Shown here in pieces: positions 16,841-25,880 of a stretch of DNA of 64,000 nucleotides. Position numbers and translations under genes: made by a program. The notes below the pieces were generated by a model that made no database searches, had not been told where the DNA came from, and saw nothing but the letters and a program-made list of their open reading frames with translations. Every line of letters starts with the position of its first letter. The stretch's first letter is position 1. This DNA comes from Teredinibacter sp. KSP-S5-2. GTDB lineage: Bacteria > Pseudomonadota > Gammaproteobacteria > Pseudomonadales > Cellvibrionaceae. The stretch lies in NCBI RefSeq assembly GCF_032773895.1, contig NZ_CP120416.1:1734001-1798000 (forward strand), in the 5' to 3' direction.

Positions 16841-17875
16841 ATGAATACCGAAAAACAAAAAAAGCATCGTGCTTGCACCGAGCGTGAATTTTACAGTAGT
16901 GATGGTGAAACTTATGCGTGTGATTTTTATTTGCACAAAATAAAAAAAAGTTTGCCGCTGAGAGTTCTTTCTGAGAGCGACTGGAATCAATGGATTAATG
17001 ATGGATACGTTATCGTTCGCAATGCTATTTCCACTGAACACGCTAATAAGCTATTTGATTTCGCTTGGGAGTTTCAAGGCTTAAGACGGGAGGATCCTGC
17101 ATCATGGTATGAGGAGAAGTCCTTTACTGGTGATCTGGAACGTGAGTTATACATCTATGGATTTATTGAGGCCTATCATCACCAATTAATTTGGGATAGT
17201 CGTCAGAGCCAAAGAGTTTATGACGCATTTGTTGATATCTGGGATTGTGAAGAACTTTGGACAACACTGGATAGGTTGAATCTTAATCCGCCGAATCGTC
17301 ACAATCGAAGTCGATCTCTTATTGCAACCACAGAAAAAGGGTTTGATATAAATCTGCACTGGGACGTGGACACTTCTCAACCCATACCGCCGCAGCGGGT
17401 TCAGGGAATTATTGCGCTGAATGATACCTGTATTGAAACCGGTGGGTTTCAGTGCTGCCCAAGATTGTTTAATGAGTTTGAGCAATGGCGGGAAAACCAG
17501 CCGGCTGATAGAGATCCGATTCGTCCAAAAATAGATTGGAATGAATACCCGGTTATTGCTCCTCAACTTAAAGCCGGTGATTTACTGATATTTAACGGAC
17601 TTCTTGCTCACGGAGTGGGTGAAAATGTATCCGATGAAAAAGTACGCTCTGTGCAGTATTTGTCGATGATGCCTGCACTGGAAACGCATCATGGTTTGCG
17701 ACAGTCCCGAATCAATTCCTGGCAAAACCTGCAGACCCCGGAGTGGAATAAAACACTTATTGGTGACTCCCGACTTCATGAATCCGAACGATATGGCAGG
17801 GCATCATTGAATGCGCTTGGCAGGAAAATATTGGGGCTGGATTCCTGGGTTGAACAAGAAAAGTTGGCAGGTTGA
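16841..17875 (+). CDS. Phytanoyl-CoA dioxygenase (PhyH)-family 2OG-Fe(II) oxygenase
   Basis: A 344-residue cytosolic protein with the iron-binding facial triad of PhyH enzymes: H173 and D175 in LHWDVD, and H257 in GLLAHGVGEN, with a 2-oxoglutarate-binding arginine candidate R269. The GYVIVRNAIS segment near residue 65 is the usual PhyH entry. Such enzymes hydroxylate or otherwise oxidise amino acids and natural products using oxygen and 2-oxoglutarate. It starts the operon with an AGGAAAAGG ribosome site. The next gene begins 10 bases after its stop. The substrate is unknown; the neighbouring decarboxylase hints at an amino-acid-derived molecule. Confidence 0.87.
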   Translation: MNTEKQKKHRACTEREFYSSDGETYACDFYLHKIKKSLPLRVLSESDWNQWINDGYVIVRNAISTEHANKLFDFAWEFQGLRREDPASWYEEKSFTGDLERELYIYGFIEAYHHQLIWDSRQSQRVYDAFVDIWDCEELWTTLDRLNLNPPNRHNRSRSLIATTEKGFDINLHWDVDTSQPIPPQRVQGIIALNDTCIETGGFQCCPRLFNEFEQWRENQPADRDPIRPKIDWNEYPVIAPQLKAGDLLIFNGLLAHGVGENVSDEKVRSVQYLSMMPALETHHGLRQSRINSWQNLQTPEWNKTLIGDSRLHESERYGRASLNALGRKILGLDSWVEQEKLAG

Positions 17876-17885
17876 GGAGCTAATA

Positions 17886-19220
17886 ATGAAAAAAATATGC
17901 TTGAGTTTACCAACTAATCGGCGTTGTGTCGAAGCAATTGCCTTGTTAGCCGAAGAAGCAAAATACGCGATCGATACCTTTGCCGTAGAAGTTTGTTTAC
18001 TGGTTTTGGATACATCAGAGGGGAATGATCTGATCGATAATCGCAATGCAGTTTTGAGTACGAGTAGCATTCCGGGCTTGCAAATTATTCATATGGATGA
18101 ACAAGAACAGCAAACACATTTGCGAGCAATTATTGATGCGACTGAAGGCGCACAGAGGTGTGGTTTAAAAACGGAAGAGTTAATTCAGTTAATGTTGCCG
18201 CAAACCGTATCGTATGGAGCTTGTACCAATCGCGTTTTTTTATTGGCTAAAGCGTTAGGCTGTTGCAGTGTACACCGACGGGATTCAGACAGTCATTATC
18301 AAAAGCACAATGGTCAGTATATGTTTCCCATTTATCATGAACTGAATTCGATTGGGAAAGTTGCCGCAACCTGTGTGGATAACGTCACTGAGCACACATT
18401 ATCTGGTTCACTTAACGATAAACGTGTTGCCATGGTGGCTGGCTCTTTTATTGGTGAGATGTCTGTTGACCTTGCCGATATACAGAGTATTGATGCAGAA
18501 GCTTATCGTACTTTGGTGGCCTTATGGGCGGACTCTGAAACAACAGAGGAACAAAAAAATGAGTTGGTTTCGGTTTCGTTTAAAGGAGCTGGAACTGAAC
18601 GTTTTAAGCAGGACTACAGTCTGCTTGGCGTGGTCGACCCAATGCGTATCGATATGTGCAATATTTGTTTCTTTGATATTCAGGAACAGCTGCCTCTGCC
18701 GCCGGTAACCGAAACCATTGGTAGTGATTACTTTTTGATGCATGTGTTAAAGCACACTCAAACACCGGGTGTGTACCACAATCGTCATATCGAAAATTAT
18801 TATACGAAAGAACGAAAAACCGATGAGGGTTTTATAAAGTATCACACTCGTTATGTCCGTTTTCTTATGTCCATGCCATATTTTCACAGCATCTATTCAA
18901 GTTTGGAGAGGTGTGGTGAACAGCTGCTTACTGAGTCGGGCCAAATTGATATTCCCAGGTTAACCCGTTTTATCAAGCAGTCGTTGCGCTTAGGTGATGC
19001 GGAAAATCGCAAAAAACTCACCGTTGCTTATGAAACCTATCAAAGGTTAGGTGGGCGATATGCGGAGTTTGCTAAAACTATTCCTGCACTTTGTGAGGCG
19101 TGGCAAGAAAAAACCGAGCAGGGTTTTAAAGACTATATTCACTTGATTTTATCCTGGCGCGGATTGATGTCCAGTGCCGAAAGCTATGCATTAAAACTAG
19201 AACTACAAGCTGTCAGCTAA
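17886..19220 (+). CDS. DUF6271-like protein, possible glycosyltransferase-type enzyme
   Basis: A 444-residue cytosolic protein. It begins KKICLSLPTNRRC and has an alternating alpha/beta N-terminal half. A conserved-looking GACTNRVFLLAKALGC is followed by HRRDSDS (D133-S134-D135). The DSD resembles the metal-binding DxD of GT-A glycosyltransferases. I believe this is the DUF6271 type found beside biosynthetic genes, but that is from memory and not certain. The frame is open to 17811; ATG 17886 is chosen for its GAGGAG site and because an earlier start would overlap the dioxygenase gene. Second gene of the operon. What it transfers, if anything, is unknown. Confidence 0.55.
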   Translation: MKKICLSLPTNRRCVEAIALLAEEAKYAIDTFAVEVCLLVLDTSEGNDLIDNRNAVLSTSSIPGLQIIHMDEQEQQTHLRAIIDATEGAQRCGLKTEELIQLMLPQTVSYGACTNRVFLLAKALGCCSVHRRDSDSHYQKHNGQYMFPIYHELNSIGKVAATCVDNVTEHTLSGSLNDKRVAMVAGSFIGEMSVDLADIQSIDAEAYRTLVALWADSETTEEQKNELVSVSFKGAGTERFKQDYSLLGVVDPMRIDMCNICFFDIQEQLPLPPVTETIGSDYFLMHVLKHTQTPGVYHNRHIENYYTKERKTDEGFIKYHTRYVRFLMSMPYFHSIYSSLERCGEQLLTESGQIDIPRLTRFIKQSLRLGDAENRKKLTVAYETYQRLGGRYAEFAKTIPALCEAWQEKTEQGFKDYIHLILSWRGLMSSAESYALKLELQAVS

Positions 19221-19232
19221 GAGGAAAAAATT

Positions 19233-20480
19233 ATGATTTCAGCAGCAATGAAAGAGGCGTTGACCTTGGCCGACGAAGACCGTCTTATTTACGATCTTGG
19301 TGGTATACAACAACAATATGACCAAATACACAACGCGTTACCTGAAGTGGATATTCGTTTTGCCATGAAGGCTGGGCCGGTCGATCAGATTGTTCGGTGT
19401 TTAAGGCGCAAGGGGGCGGGCTTCGATGCAGCCAGTCCAAATGAAATTATTCAGGCGCTGAGTAACGGTGCGGATATACATCGTGTTCATTATGGCAATA
19501 CCATTAAATCCGACCAGCAGATTTTACATGCGTACTGGTTGGGGATCAGAGACTTTGCCACAGATTCGATGGAGGATGTGTCTGCCATCGCCAGAAATGC
19601 GCCCGGTGTTAATGTATTTTGTCGTTTGTCGACAACCGGTAGCGGTGCGTTATGGGGGTTAAGCAAAAAGTTTGGCTGTTCCCAAGAGCAGGCAATTCAG
19701 GTCATGCTGAAAGCCAAAACGTTGGGCGTTAATCCGGCCGGGTTGTCGGTTCATATTGGTTCCCAGCAAATGCAGGCTTCCTCCTGGGATGAGACCTTTT
19801 TGGTTTTGGAAGAAACGGTGGGCCAGTTAAGGCAACAGGGAATTATGCTGGAGTATATTAACTTGGGTGGCGGTTTACCTGCGTTGGGTTATCTGGATAA
19901 AACCGGGTCGCCTTTAACCCCATCGCTCAACTGTATTTTTCAGGCTATGCAGCAGGGAATGGCGCGGTTGAATAGTGTTGCCGGAAAACAACTTAAGTTT
20001 ATTGTCGAGCCAGGCCGATTTATGGTGGCTGATCAGGGCGCAATTCGAGCGCATGTTTCCCGATTAACGTTACGTAAACAACTGGATGGCAGTCATCAGT
20101 ACTGGTTATATCTAAGTTGCGGAAAATTTAATGGATTATACGAAACCGATGAGTTGCGTTATCGATTGGTTTTTCCACATCACAGCGATCAAAAAATGTT
20201 ACCGGCTGTTGTTGCCGGACCAACTTGTGACAGCGATGATGTATTTTGTTTTAAGCACAATTTAATTGACGTGCCAGCGTCGATTCAATCGGGCGATCCG
20301 GTGTGGGTGTTGTCTTGCGGTGCCTATGCTTCAAGTTACTCAACACAAGGCTTTAACGGATTTGCGCCTTTACCTATCTCCTTTACTCAGTTACCCATTG
20401 TTACTCAGGACACCTCATCGGTTCCGTCATCTCTGCAGTCTCCATTTGTTAGTGAACAATATGCTGCGAGTGTGGGGTAA
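19233..20480 (+). CDS. Fold-III PLP-dependent amino-acid decarboxylase
   Basis: A 415-residue enzyme of the alanine-racemase-fold decarboxylase family (ornithine, arginine, diaminopimelate, carboxynorspermidine and BtrK-type decarboxylases). Visible landmarks are the PLP lysine in FAMKAGP (K46), SVHIGSQ, the phosphate-binding NLGGGLPA, EPGRFMVA, the active-site GPTCDSDD, and the C-terminal CGAYASSYSTQGFNGF. It removes the carboxyl group of a basic or acidic amino acid or an amino-acid conjugate. The exact substrate cannot be told from sequence. It is shorter than bacterial DapA-pathway LysA only slightly, but being within this operon argues for a specialised role. GAGGAAAAAATT precedes ATG. 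Confidence 0.88.
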   Translation: MISAAMKEALTLADEDRLIYDLGGIQQQYDQIHNALPEVDIRFAMKAGPVDQIVRCLRRKGAGFDAASPNEIIQALSNGADIHRVHYGNTIKSDQQILHAYWLGIRDFATDSMEDVSAIARNAPGVNVFCRLSTTGSGALWGLSKKFGCSQEQAIQVMLKAKTLGVNPAGLSVHIGSQQMQASSWDETFLVLEETVGQLRQQGIMLEYINLGGGLPALGYLDKTGSPLTPSLNCIFQAMQQGMARLNSVAGKQLKFIVEPGRFMVADQGAIRAHVSRLTLRKQLDGSHQYWLYLSCGKFNGLYETDELRYRLVFPHHSDQKMLPAVVAGPTCDSDDVFCFKHNLIDVPASIQSGDPVWVLSCGAYASSYSTQGFNGFAPLPISFTQLPIVTQDTSSVPSSLQSPFVSEQYAASVG

Positions 20481-20484
20481 TGGT

Positions 20485-20970
20485 ATGAGTTGGGATATAC
20501 AACCAATGTACAAAAAATATTGGCCTGGCATAGCGATGCTGGAAACGAAGGCTTACCCGACAGACTTGGTGGAAGGTGAATCTGCTTTAGCAAGAAAAAC
20601 TCTGGTGTATCCACCGGGATGTTTTGTTGCAAAAAAAGCGGATGATGTTGTGGGTTATCTGATTGCGTACCCGTTTCCTCGGGGAGAGATTCCACATCTG
20701 ACTGACCGTGGACAAATCGATGAGCGTTTCAATCTGCATCTTCACGATATTGTGGTGGCGACGTCATATCGTCAGCAGGGTGTGGCAAAAGGCTTGTTAT
20801 CTAATGCACTTTCTCAAGCAAAGCAAAATGGCTTTTTAACCGCCTCTCTGGTGTCTGTGAATAACTCAAAAAAATACTGGCAGCAGCAAGGTTTTAGTTT
20901 GGAAAAACAAGCATCTAAAAGTTTGGGTTACGGCAGTAATGCTTATTACATGACCTTAACCTTACAATAA
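20485..20970 (+). CDS. GNAT-family N-acetyltransferase
   Basis: A 161-residue acetyltransferase. Motif A of the GNAT fold, LHDIVVATSYRQQGVAKGLL, carries the pyrophosphate-binding Q/R-x-x-G-x-A loop (RQQGVA). A later SVNNSKKYWQQQGF matches the C-terminal motif B region. It would transfer an acyl group from acyl-CoA to an amine. The frame is open to 20266 inside the decarboxylase gene; ATG 20485 has GGGG at 7 bases and starts 4 bases after the decarboxylase stop. A natural substrate is the amine made by the decarboxylase just upstream. Confidence 0.85.
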   Translation: MSWDIQPMYKKYWPGIAMLETKAYPTDLVEGESALARKTLVYPPGCFVAKKADDVVGYLIAYPFPRGEIPHLTDRGQIDERFNLHLHDIVVATSYRQQGVAKGLLSNALSQAKQNGFLTASLVSVNNSKKYWQQQGFSLEKQASKSLGYGSNAYYMTLTLQ

Positions 20971-20987
20971 ATCATTCGGAATATTTT

Positions 20988-22181
20988 ATGAAATTTCAAT
21001 CAATTAGTGGCCGGTATAGACGGACACATTATTCAATTTTATTGCTTTTCCTTATTTTGGGGATGAACGCTGCAACCTGGGCGTCGCGTATTCCTCAATT
21101 AATGGATGCAATGAGCATTAATACCGCGCAAATGGGGATGGTTCTACTTGCATGTGGTATTGGGGCAGTGGTTTCCTTCCCGCTTATTGCGTTTTCTTTA
21201 AACCGGTGGGGGAGTCATATCGTCTGTTATTTTGCCGTAGCAACCTTAGCGTTATTGCTCAGCGGCTTGGCGTTTGTGAATAGCTTTTATGTCGGCATTA
21301 TTTGGATGTTTCTCGAAGGCGTTGCCTGTGCATTCCTCAACGCGGCCATGAACTCACAGGGAGCGCGTTTGGAAGAGGTGACGGAGAGCAAACGGATGTC
21401 GATTTTGCATGCCGCATTTAGCTTTGGTTTACTCGCGTCAGCACTGTTTTCTTCTTTTGTTGTCTATTTCTTTTCGGATTTGTTAATTCATTTTTCCTCA
21501 GTGGCCCTGCTAATGATTGTGTTGATTTTTGGCGTTCGAGGGCTTTTGCCACAAAAACCAAGTTCAGAGCAGCGTGTTTCTCCCTCAGAGAAATCCGCTT
21601 TTAGCGCTGTATTGGGATTGGGAGCAGTGATGTTCTTTGGCACTATCGTAGAGGGGGCGATGAATGACTGGTCAGCGTTGTATCTTGCTCGCGAAGTGGA
21701 AGCCTCCGCGTTTTTGATGCCTTTTGGTATTGCAATTTTTTCCCTTTCGATGGTAATAGGCCGATTGTTTTCCGATAGAATTCGTGATCGTATTGACGAT
21801 CATACGATGATTTCAGCTGGGTGTTTTATTGCCGCGATCGGTTTATTGGTTGGTGTTAGCCTAGGCACGTTGTATTCGGCGCTCATCGCTTTTGCCTTAG
21901 TCGGTTTGGGGATGGCACCAGTCACACCCTGTGTCTACGCTGCAGCGGCAAAACGAAGCGCGTTTGTGCTGACAACTGTTGCCTCAATGGGGACAGCAGG
22001 CTTTCTTGCTGGGCCTCCGGTGATTGGTTTTATCTCCGGTGCCTCTTCCATTAAATACGGTATGCTCTGCGTTGCTTTGTGCGCGGCTATGGGGTGTGTA
22101 TCGGTTTTAATACTGAGGTTGAGTGAATCGAACAGTAGGGGATTTTGGTTTGTCAGGGAAGCATCGGATTCGACAACATAA
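20988..22181 (+). CDS. MFS transporter, likely product exporter
   Basis: A 397-residue inner-membrane protein with about 12 hydrophobic helices in two halves, joined by a polar loop (QKPSSEQRVSPSEK) near residues 190-205. The ASRIPQ and GMAPVTPC segments resemble the YbjJ-like branch of the major facilitator superfamily. It starts 17 bases after the acetyltransferase stop and is the last gene of the operon, closed by a terminator. In this context I infer that it exports the operon's product or gives self-protection. Import cannot be excluded. Confidence 0.88.
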   Translation: MKFQSISGRYRRTHYSILLLFLILGMNAATWASRIPQLMDAMSINTAQMGMVLLACGIGAVVSFPLIAFSLNRWGSHIVCYFAVATLALLLSGLAFVNSFYVGIIWMFLEGVACAFLNAAMNSQGARLEEVTESKRMSILHAAFSFGLLASALFSSFVVYFFSDLLIHFSSVALLMIVLIFGVRGLLPQKPSSEQRVSPSEKSAFSAVLGLGAVMFFGTIVEGAMNDWSALYLAREVEASAFLMPFGIAIFSLSMVIGRLFSDRIRDRIDDHTMISAGCFIAAIGLLVGVSLGTLYSALIAFALVGLGMAPVTPCVYAAAAKRSAFVLTTVASMGTAGFLAGPPVIGFISGASSIKYGMLCVALCAAMGCVSVLILRLSESNSRGFWFVREASDSTT

Positions 22182-22195
22182 AAAGCGTTAGACAT

Positions 22196-22224
22196 AACCA
22201 CCCGGTGTAGCTGGGTGGTTTTTC
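22196..22224 (+). terminator. Intrinsic terminator closing the biosynthetic operon
   Basis: AACCACCC pairs with GGGTGGTT around a 9-base loop, followed by TTTC. It lies between the convergent MFS and methyltransferase genes. Confidence 0.85.
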
Positions 22225-22230
22225 TCTATA

Positions 22231-23142
22231 TTAGTTTGCTTGCCCTTTGGGGGAGGCGGTTATCATATGAAGGCGAAATACGTCATTATTGAAGCGTCGT
22301 AAATAGCCATACAGACAAAGCGAGAAATTCTTTACATACTTCGCGTTGGTAAGGTGACATAAAAATCCTTTATTGTCTTCCAGTGCACGCAACCACTGGT
22401 CGTGAACGGTTATCCAATAATTTTGTATTGGAATCTGATCAATGTTTTCTAGCTGCAGGCCGGCATTATCGATTAACTGCAGTTCTTCATGAAGTGTTCG
22501 ATACTTACCTGTGAAACCGTAAATGGCATTAGCCAAACATCTTGGTTTGTTCTTTTTGGGGGCGTGGGTTGAATGAGTAAAGTGAAGTTCTTTAATGACC
22601 AGCTTTCCATCCGGCTTTAACAGGCGTTTACATTTTTCAAAGAAACCTTGTGCATCGGCCAGGTTAACAACGGCTTCATCGGCATAGATCGCATCGTAGA
22701 TTTCATCCTCAGGTAGTTCTTGCCAATGCTGAAAACGAATATCAGCCTGAACCCGATTTTCTTTTACCCTTTGTTCCGCATAGATGTATTGCTCCGGGAC
22801 AGTGGTAATACCAACACCCTCAACGCCGAATTGCTTACAAAAATAGCTAATTGGCCCACCCCAACCGCAACTGACATCAAGTATCCGGTCCCCTTTTTTC
22901 AGCTGCATTTTTTTGGCAAAGATATTTAATTTGTTTTCTTGTGCCTGAGTAATTGTGCTGGCACCGTGCCAGACAGAGCAGGAATAGGTGTGCCATTGTC
23001 CTCCAACGATGGTGGTGAAAAAGTGTGGGTTTGGTACAAAGCGTGGAGAGTTGGTTTCGGATTTGTCTCGTTGACTGTATCTAGGATACAGATGTTGTGG
23101 CTTGTGGGGCGTAGTCATAATACGTTCAAAAACACCCTGCAT
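22231..23142 (-). CDS. Cyclopropane-synthase-like SAM methyltransferase
   Basis: A 303-residue class I methyltransferase. The SAM-binding motif I is ILDVSCGWGGPISYF, and the preceding YSCSVW and TITQAQENKL segments match the cyclopropane/mycolic-acid synthase group, which methylate lipids. The N-terminal 50 residues are short compared with true Cfa. The conserved C-terminal bicarbonate-binding region of Cfa is not obvious, so it may be a related small-molecule or lipid methyltransferase. ATG 23142 has GAGGAG 8 bases upstream. The hotdog thioesterase gene lies 29 bases upstream in the same direction. Confidence 0.82.
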   Translation of the reverse strand: MQGVFERIMTTPHKPQHLYPRYSQRDKSETNSPRFVPNPHFFTTIVGGQWHTYSCSVWHGASTITQAQENKLNIFAKKMQLKKGDRILDVSCGWGGPISYFCKQFGVEGVGITTVPEQYIYAEQRVKENRVQADIRFQHWQELPEDEIYDAIYADEAVVNLADAQGFFEKCKRLLKPDGKLVIKELHFTHSTHAPKKNKPRCLANAIYGFTGKYRTLHEELQLIDNAGLQLENIDQIPIQNYWITVHDQWLRALEDNKGFLCHLTNAKYVKNFSLCLYGYLRRFNNDVFRLHMITASPKGQAN

Positions 23143-23171
23143 TTCTCTACTCCTCAGCTCAGTAATTATTA

Positions 23172-23783
23172 TTAAAAACGATCTATGCCAAAATAGGGAT
23201 GAGATTCTTCCGGAAGAATTGAAATATCAATAAACTTTCTAAATTGTGTTTTGGTCGGAATGATAAAAACACTGGTCATGGTTACCAACTCCCGTCCATC
23301 GTAATTCATCAGTACGCTGTCCACTTCTATCAATCTTCCAAGGCGTCTACGAACACGGCCTTTACCGTGAATGATTTTGCCAATATGAACTTTACCTAGC
23401 CATCTAACTTTACAGGAGACGGACAGGGCGTAGGCGTCAAACGCATCAAACACCGCGTAAGCGCTGAGTTCGTCGAGAAGAGAAATTGCAATGCCGCCAT
23501 GCAGTATGTTGGGATAGCCTTCAAATTGACGCTTACTTTTCCAGTCACAACAGACGCCGCCTCGTTCATTTCGATGAAACTGTACTTGTAACCCATCTGG
23601 ATTAAACTTTGACGAAACGAAGCCTTTGAATATATCTGAAGTGGTGCCTGGAGGGACGATAAGTTTGCCTTTGACACCCAGTGAATGCACACGGTTTTGG
23701 TTGCGTAGTTTGAGTGATCGGAAAAAGAAGGAAACAGAAAGCGTTATCAGGTGTATGTATGAAAATAATGAGCGGAATAACAC
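23172..23783 (-). CDS. PaaI-like hotdog thioesterase
   Basis: A 203-residue protein whose C-terminal two thirds form a hotdog domain. The motif FEGYPNILHGGIAISLLDE is the PaaI-type signature, with HGG before the active-site helix. It should hydrolyse acyl-CoA or acyl-carrier thioesters. The first 35 residues are a hydrophobic/basic stretch (FSYIHLITLSVSFFF) that may anchor it to the membrane, which is unusual for the family. The start is GTG with AAGGAAGG 6 bases before. It sits upstream of the lipid-type methyltransferase, so a lipid-modifying pair is plausible. Confidence 0.82.
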   Translation of the reverse strand: MLFRSLFSYIHLITLSVSFFFRSLKLRNQNRVHSLGVKGKLIVPPGTTSDIFKGFVSSKFNPDGLQVQFHRNERGGVCCDWKSKRQFEGYPNILHGGIAISLLDELSAYAVFDAFDAYALSVSCKVRWLGKVHIGKIIHGKGRVRRRLGRLIEVDSVLMNYDGRELVTMTSVFIIPTKTQFRKFIDISILPEESHPYFGIDRF

Positions 23784-24029
23784 AGTGAACCTTCCTTATT
23801 GCGATAGAGACTATTCATGTCGAGCCAGGTAATTAATGCCCGATTTTTTTGAATAAGACCAGAAGAGGGATTGTTCCTTGTGTTTCTTTCTTTGTCAAAG
23901 AATCAAAATGAATACTTGAGGTTTAATCGCAAAAAAACACTATGTTATAAGTGTCTAATGTAGATATATCTATTTAGGGTAGATTAAAAAATAAATATCG
24001 CGACAATATGATTTATTTTGCGCAGTAAA

Positions 24030-24857
24030 TTAAGCTAACGTTCGCGATTGTTTTATCCATTGGCTTGGAGTGTGTTGGTAGCGCTTTTTAAAGCTGCGGG
24101 ATAATGAGCTGGCCGTAGCATATCCTGTTTTTTCCGCCACTAATTCTAGTGATATGCCCTGTTTTAATAGGTTTTTCGCTTGTGATAGGCGGATTTTCGC
24201 TAAATACATATTAGGTGTGTCGCTTAATACTTCATGAAAGCATTTGCAAAAGCTGGCGCGGGACATGCCAGCCAAGTTGGCAAGTTTTTCCAGTGTCCAA
24301 TTTTCTTCGTAATTTTGATGAATGGCCAATAAGGCTTTGGCAAGTTTGGGGTGAGAAAATCCTGCCAGGGCTTGTGTGCTGATTTTTCCCTGTTCAATTA
24401 AAAGTCTGAGGGTTTTGACTATCAGTATTTCAATGACGCGATCACAGATAAATTTGTCGCCAAAACCTGTATTTTTTGATTCTGTTTCAATAAGTGCCAA
24501 TGTTGGTGATAGCTGGTTAAGATCATCTAACTCAATACACACTACATCGGGTAGGAGTTGGATTATCGGGTGTTGGGTATTAATAATTTTAAACGATGCA
24601 CATTGCAGCTCTGCACCGCAGGAGACGGGCGTTAGGCTGTGAGTTAATGGCCGGATGTACAAGGTTAAAGTCGGTTTGCTCAGGTGGATGGTTTTATGTT
24701 TCGGTGACTGAAATCGAATGCTGCCTTGTTTTAATACATGAATAAAACTGAATCCAGTTTTGGCATCGTAGATTGCTGAATGATTGAGTTGGCCACTCTG
24801 AATAATCCTGGCAGATAACTCAATATCATTCAGTAGATGATCGATTAGTTCAGTCAT
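24030..24857 (-). CDS. AraC-family transcription regulator
   Basis: A 275-residue regulator with an N-terminal cupin-like ligand domain (AraC cupin_6 type, residues about 10-125) and a C-terminal double helix-turn-helix (about 175-270) ending with the family signature TGYATASSLSRSFKKRYQHTPSQW. It is transcribed away from the secreted protein gene at 25033 with a 175-base spacer, so it probably controls that gene and itself. Effector unknown. Confidence 0.9.
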   Translation of the reverse strand: MTELIDHLLNDIELSARIIQSGQLNHSAIYDAKTGFSFIHVLKQGSIRFQSPKHKTIHLSKPTLTLYIRPLTHSLTPVSCGAELQCASFKIINTQHPIIQLLPDVVCIELDDLNQLSPTLALIETESKNTGFGDKFICDRVIEILIVKTLRLLIEQGKISTQALAGFSHPKLAKALLAIHQNYEENWTLEKLANLAGMSRASFCKCFHEVLSDTPNMYLAKIRLSQAKNLLKQGISLELVAEKTGYATASSLSRSFKKRYQHTPSQWIKQSRTLA

Positions 24858-25032
24858 TATTGTAGACCTTGAGTATTTTCATTTAGACGATGTATCAATT
24901 GTTACTCTGAGCGCTGTGAGACGATGTTCATACTGTCGACGAGGACGTGTGGTTCCCACCAAACTCTTAAGTTGAAAGACTGGGTCGACAGAAATTAGTT
25001 CCGTCATTTATTGGTTTTATGGAGATTGCAGC

Positions 25033-25842
25033 ATGTTAAAGAAAATATTTTTCTTAGCGGTTACATTGATGTTTAGTAGTCAAAGCTTTTCGGATTTTTC
25101 GACACCGAATTATGCTTTTCCTGTCGATGCAGTATTTAAACATCATTACCTGGAAGTGGTATCGCAGAAAGTGTTTCACGGGGACGATTTCCCGTCTGAG
25201 CCTATTTACGAGCGAATTTCAACGGGACATGTTCCTGCATCCAGAACGCTGGAAGGTCGGACACCTAAGCCTTCTGGTAAAACGGTTCAGGTGATGTCGT
25301 TTCGTTTTCGGTCCAATAATTATTTTACAGACAATAGCAATGCGCACTTTTTCATTGGTTTACGTGGAAAATATGTGCACATACCTTTTAGTAATGAAGA
25401 TGCCCGCTTGAATGCATCATATAATTATCGCGGTCTGATTATTGGTGGCCTGACTATGCACCCGAGCCCTGATGCATGTAAATACGGTACAATCAGTCAA
25501 GTTGAGCACGCCTACCGAAACGTTACCAATCCCAATGGCAACCCGCTTCCTCTGCCTCGTCAGTTATACCCGAATACTTGTACATCTTTATCAGATAATA
25601 CCTGGTATAGCGTGGTGGTTAAATCTCATGAAACCTGGATTTCGTATCAGATAAAAGATACCTGGGGAAATTTGGTCGGGTATCGATTTCAGTCCATTCC
25701 TATTGGGGAAGGTAATGACACTTCTGTGTTTGGCAATCCACAATACTTTGATAGCTGGCTAATTGGTGAAGCAATAGCGCATGGTAATCCTCCTGCAAGT
25801 TGGTCTACGGAAATAAAAGGTTTGCGCGTGTGGTGGATTTGA
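25033..25842 (+). CDS. Secreted protein of unknown function
   Basis: A 269-residue protein with a clear signal peptide (MLKKIFFLAVTLMFSSQSFS) and a mature part rich in aromatic residues, glycine and beta-forming residues. Two cysteines (DACKYG and NTCTS) could pair. I do not recognise the family. The repeated short strands and motifs such as NTWYSVVVKSHETWISYQI suggest a jelly-roll or LamG-like carbohydrate-binding fold, but this is only an impression. GGAG lies 8 bases before ATG. The divergent AraC regulator is the likely controller. Confidence 0.7.
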   Translation: MLKKIFFLAVTLMFSSQSFSDFSTPNYAFPVDAVFKHHYLEVVSQKVFHGDDFPSEPIYERISTGHVPASRTLEGRTPKPSGKTVQVMSFRFRSNNYFTDNSNAHFFIGLRGKYVHIPFSNEDARLNASYNYRGLIIGGLTMHPSPDACKYGTISQVEHAYRNVTNPNGNPLPLPRQLYPNTCTSLSDNTWYSVVVKSHETWISYQIKDTWGNLVGYRFQSIPIGEGNDTSVFGNPQYFDSWLIGEAIAHGNPPASWSTEIKGLRVWWI

Positions 25843-25853
25843 TTAGGGCACAA

Positions 25854-25879
25854 ACTTGGCCTCTACAATGAGGCCAAGT
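25854..25879. terminator. Hairpin between convergent genes
   Basis: ACTTGGCCTC and GAGGCCAAGT form a perfect 10-bp stem with a 6-base loop, between the stops of two convergent genes. No T run follows on either strand, so termination is likely but not certain. Confidence 0.55.
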
Positions 25880-25880
25880 G

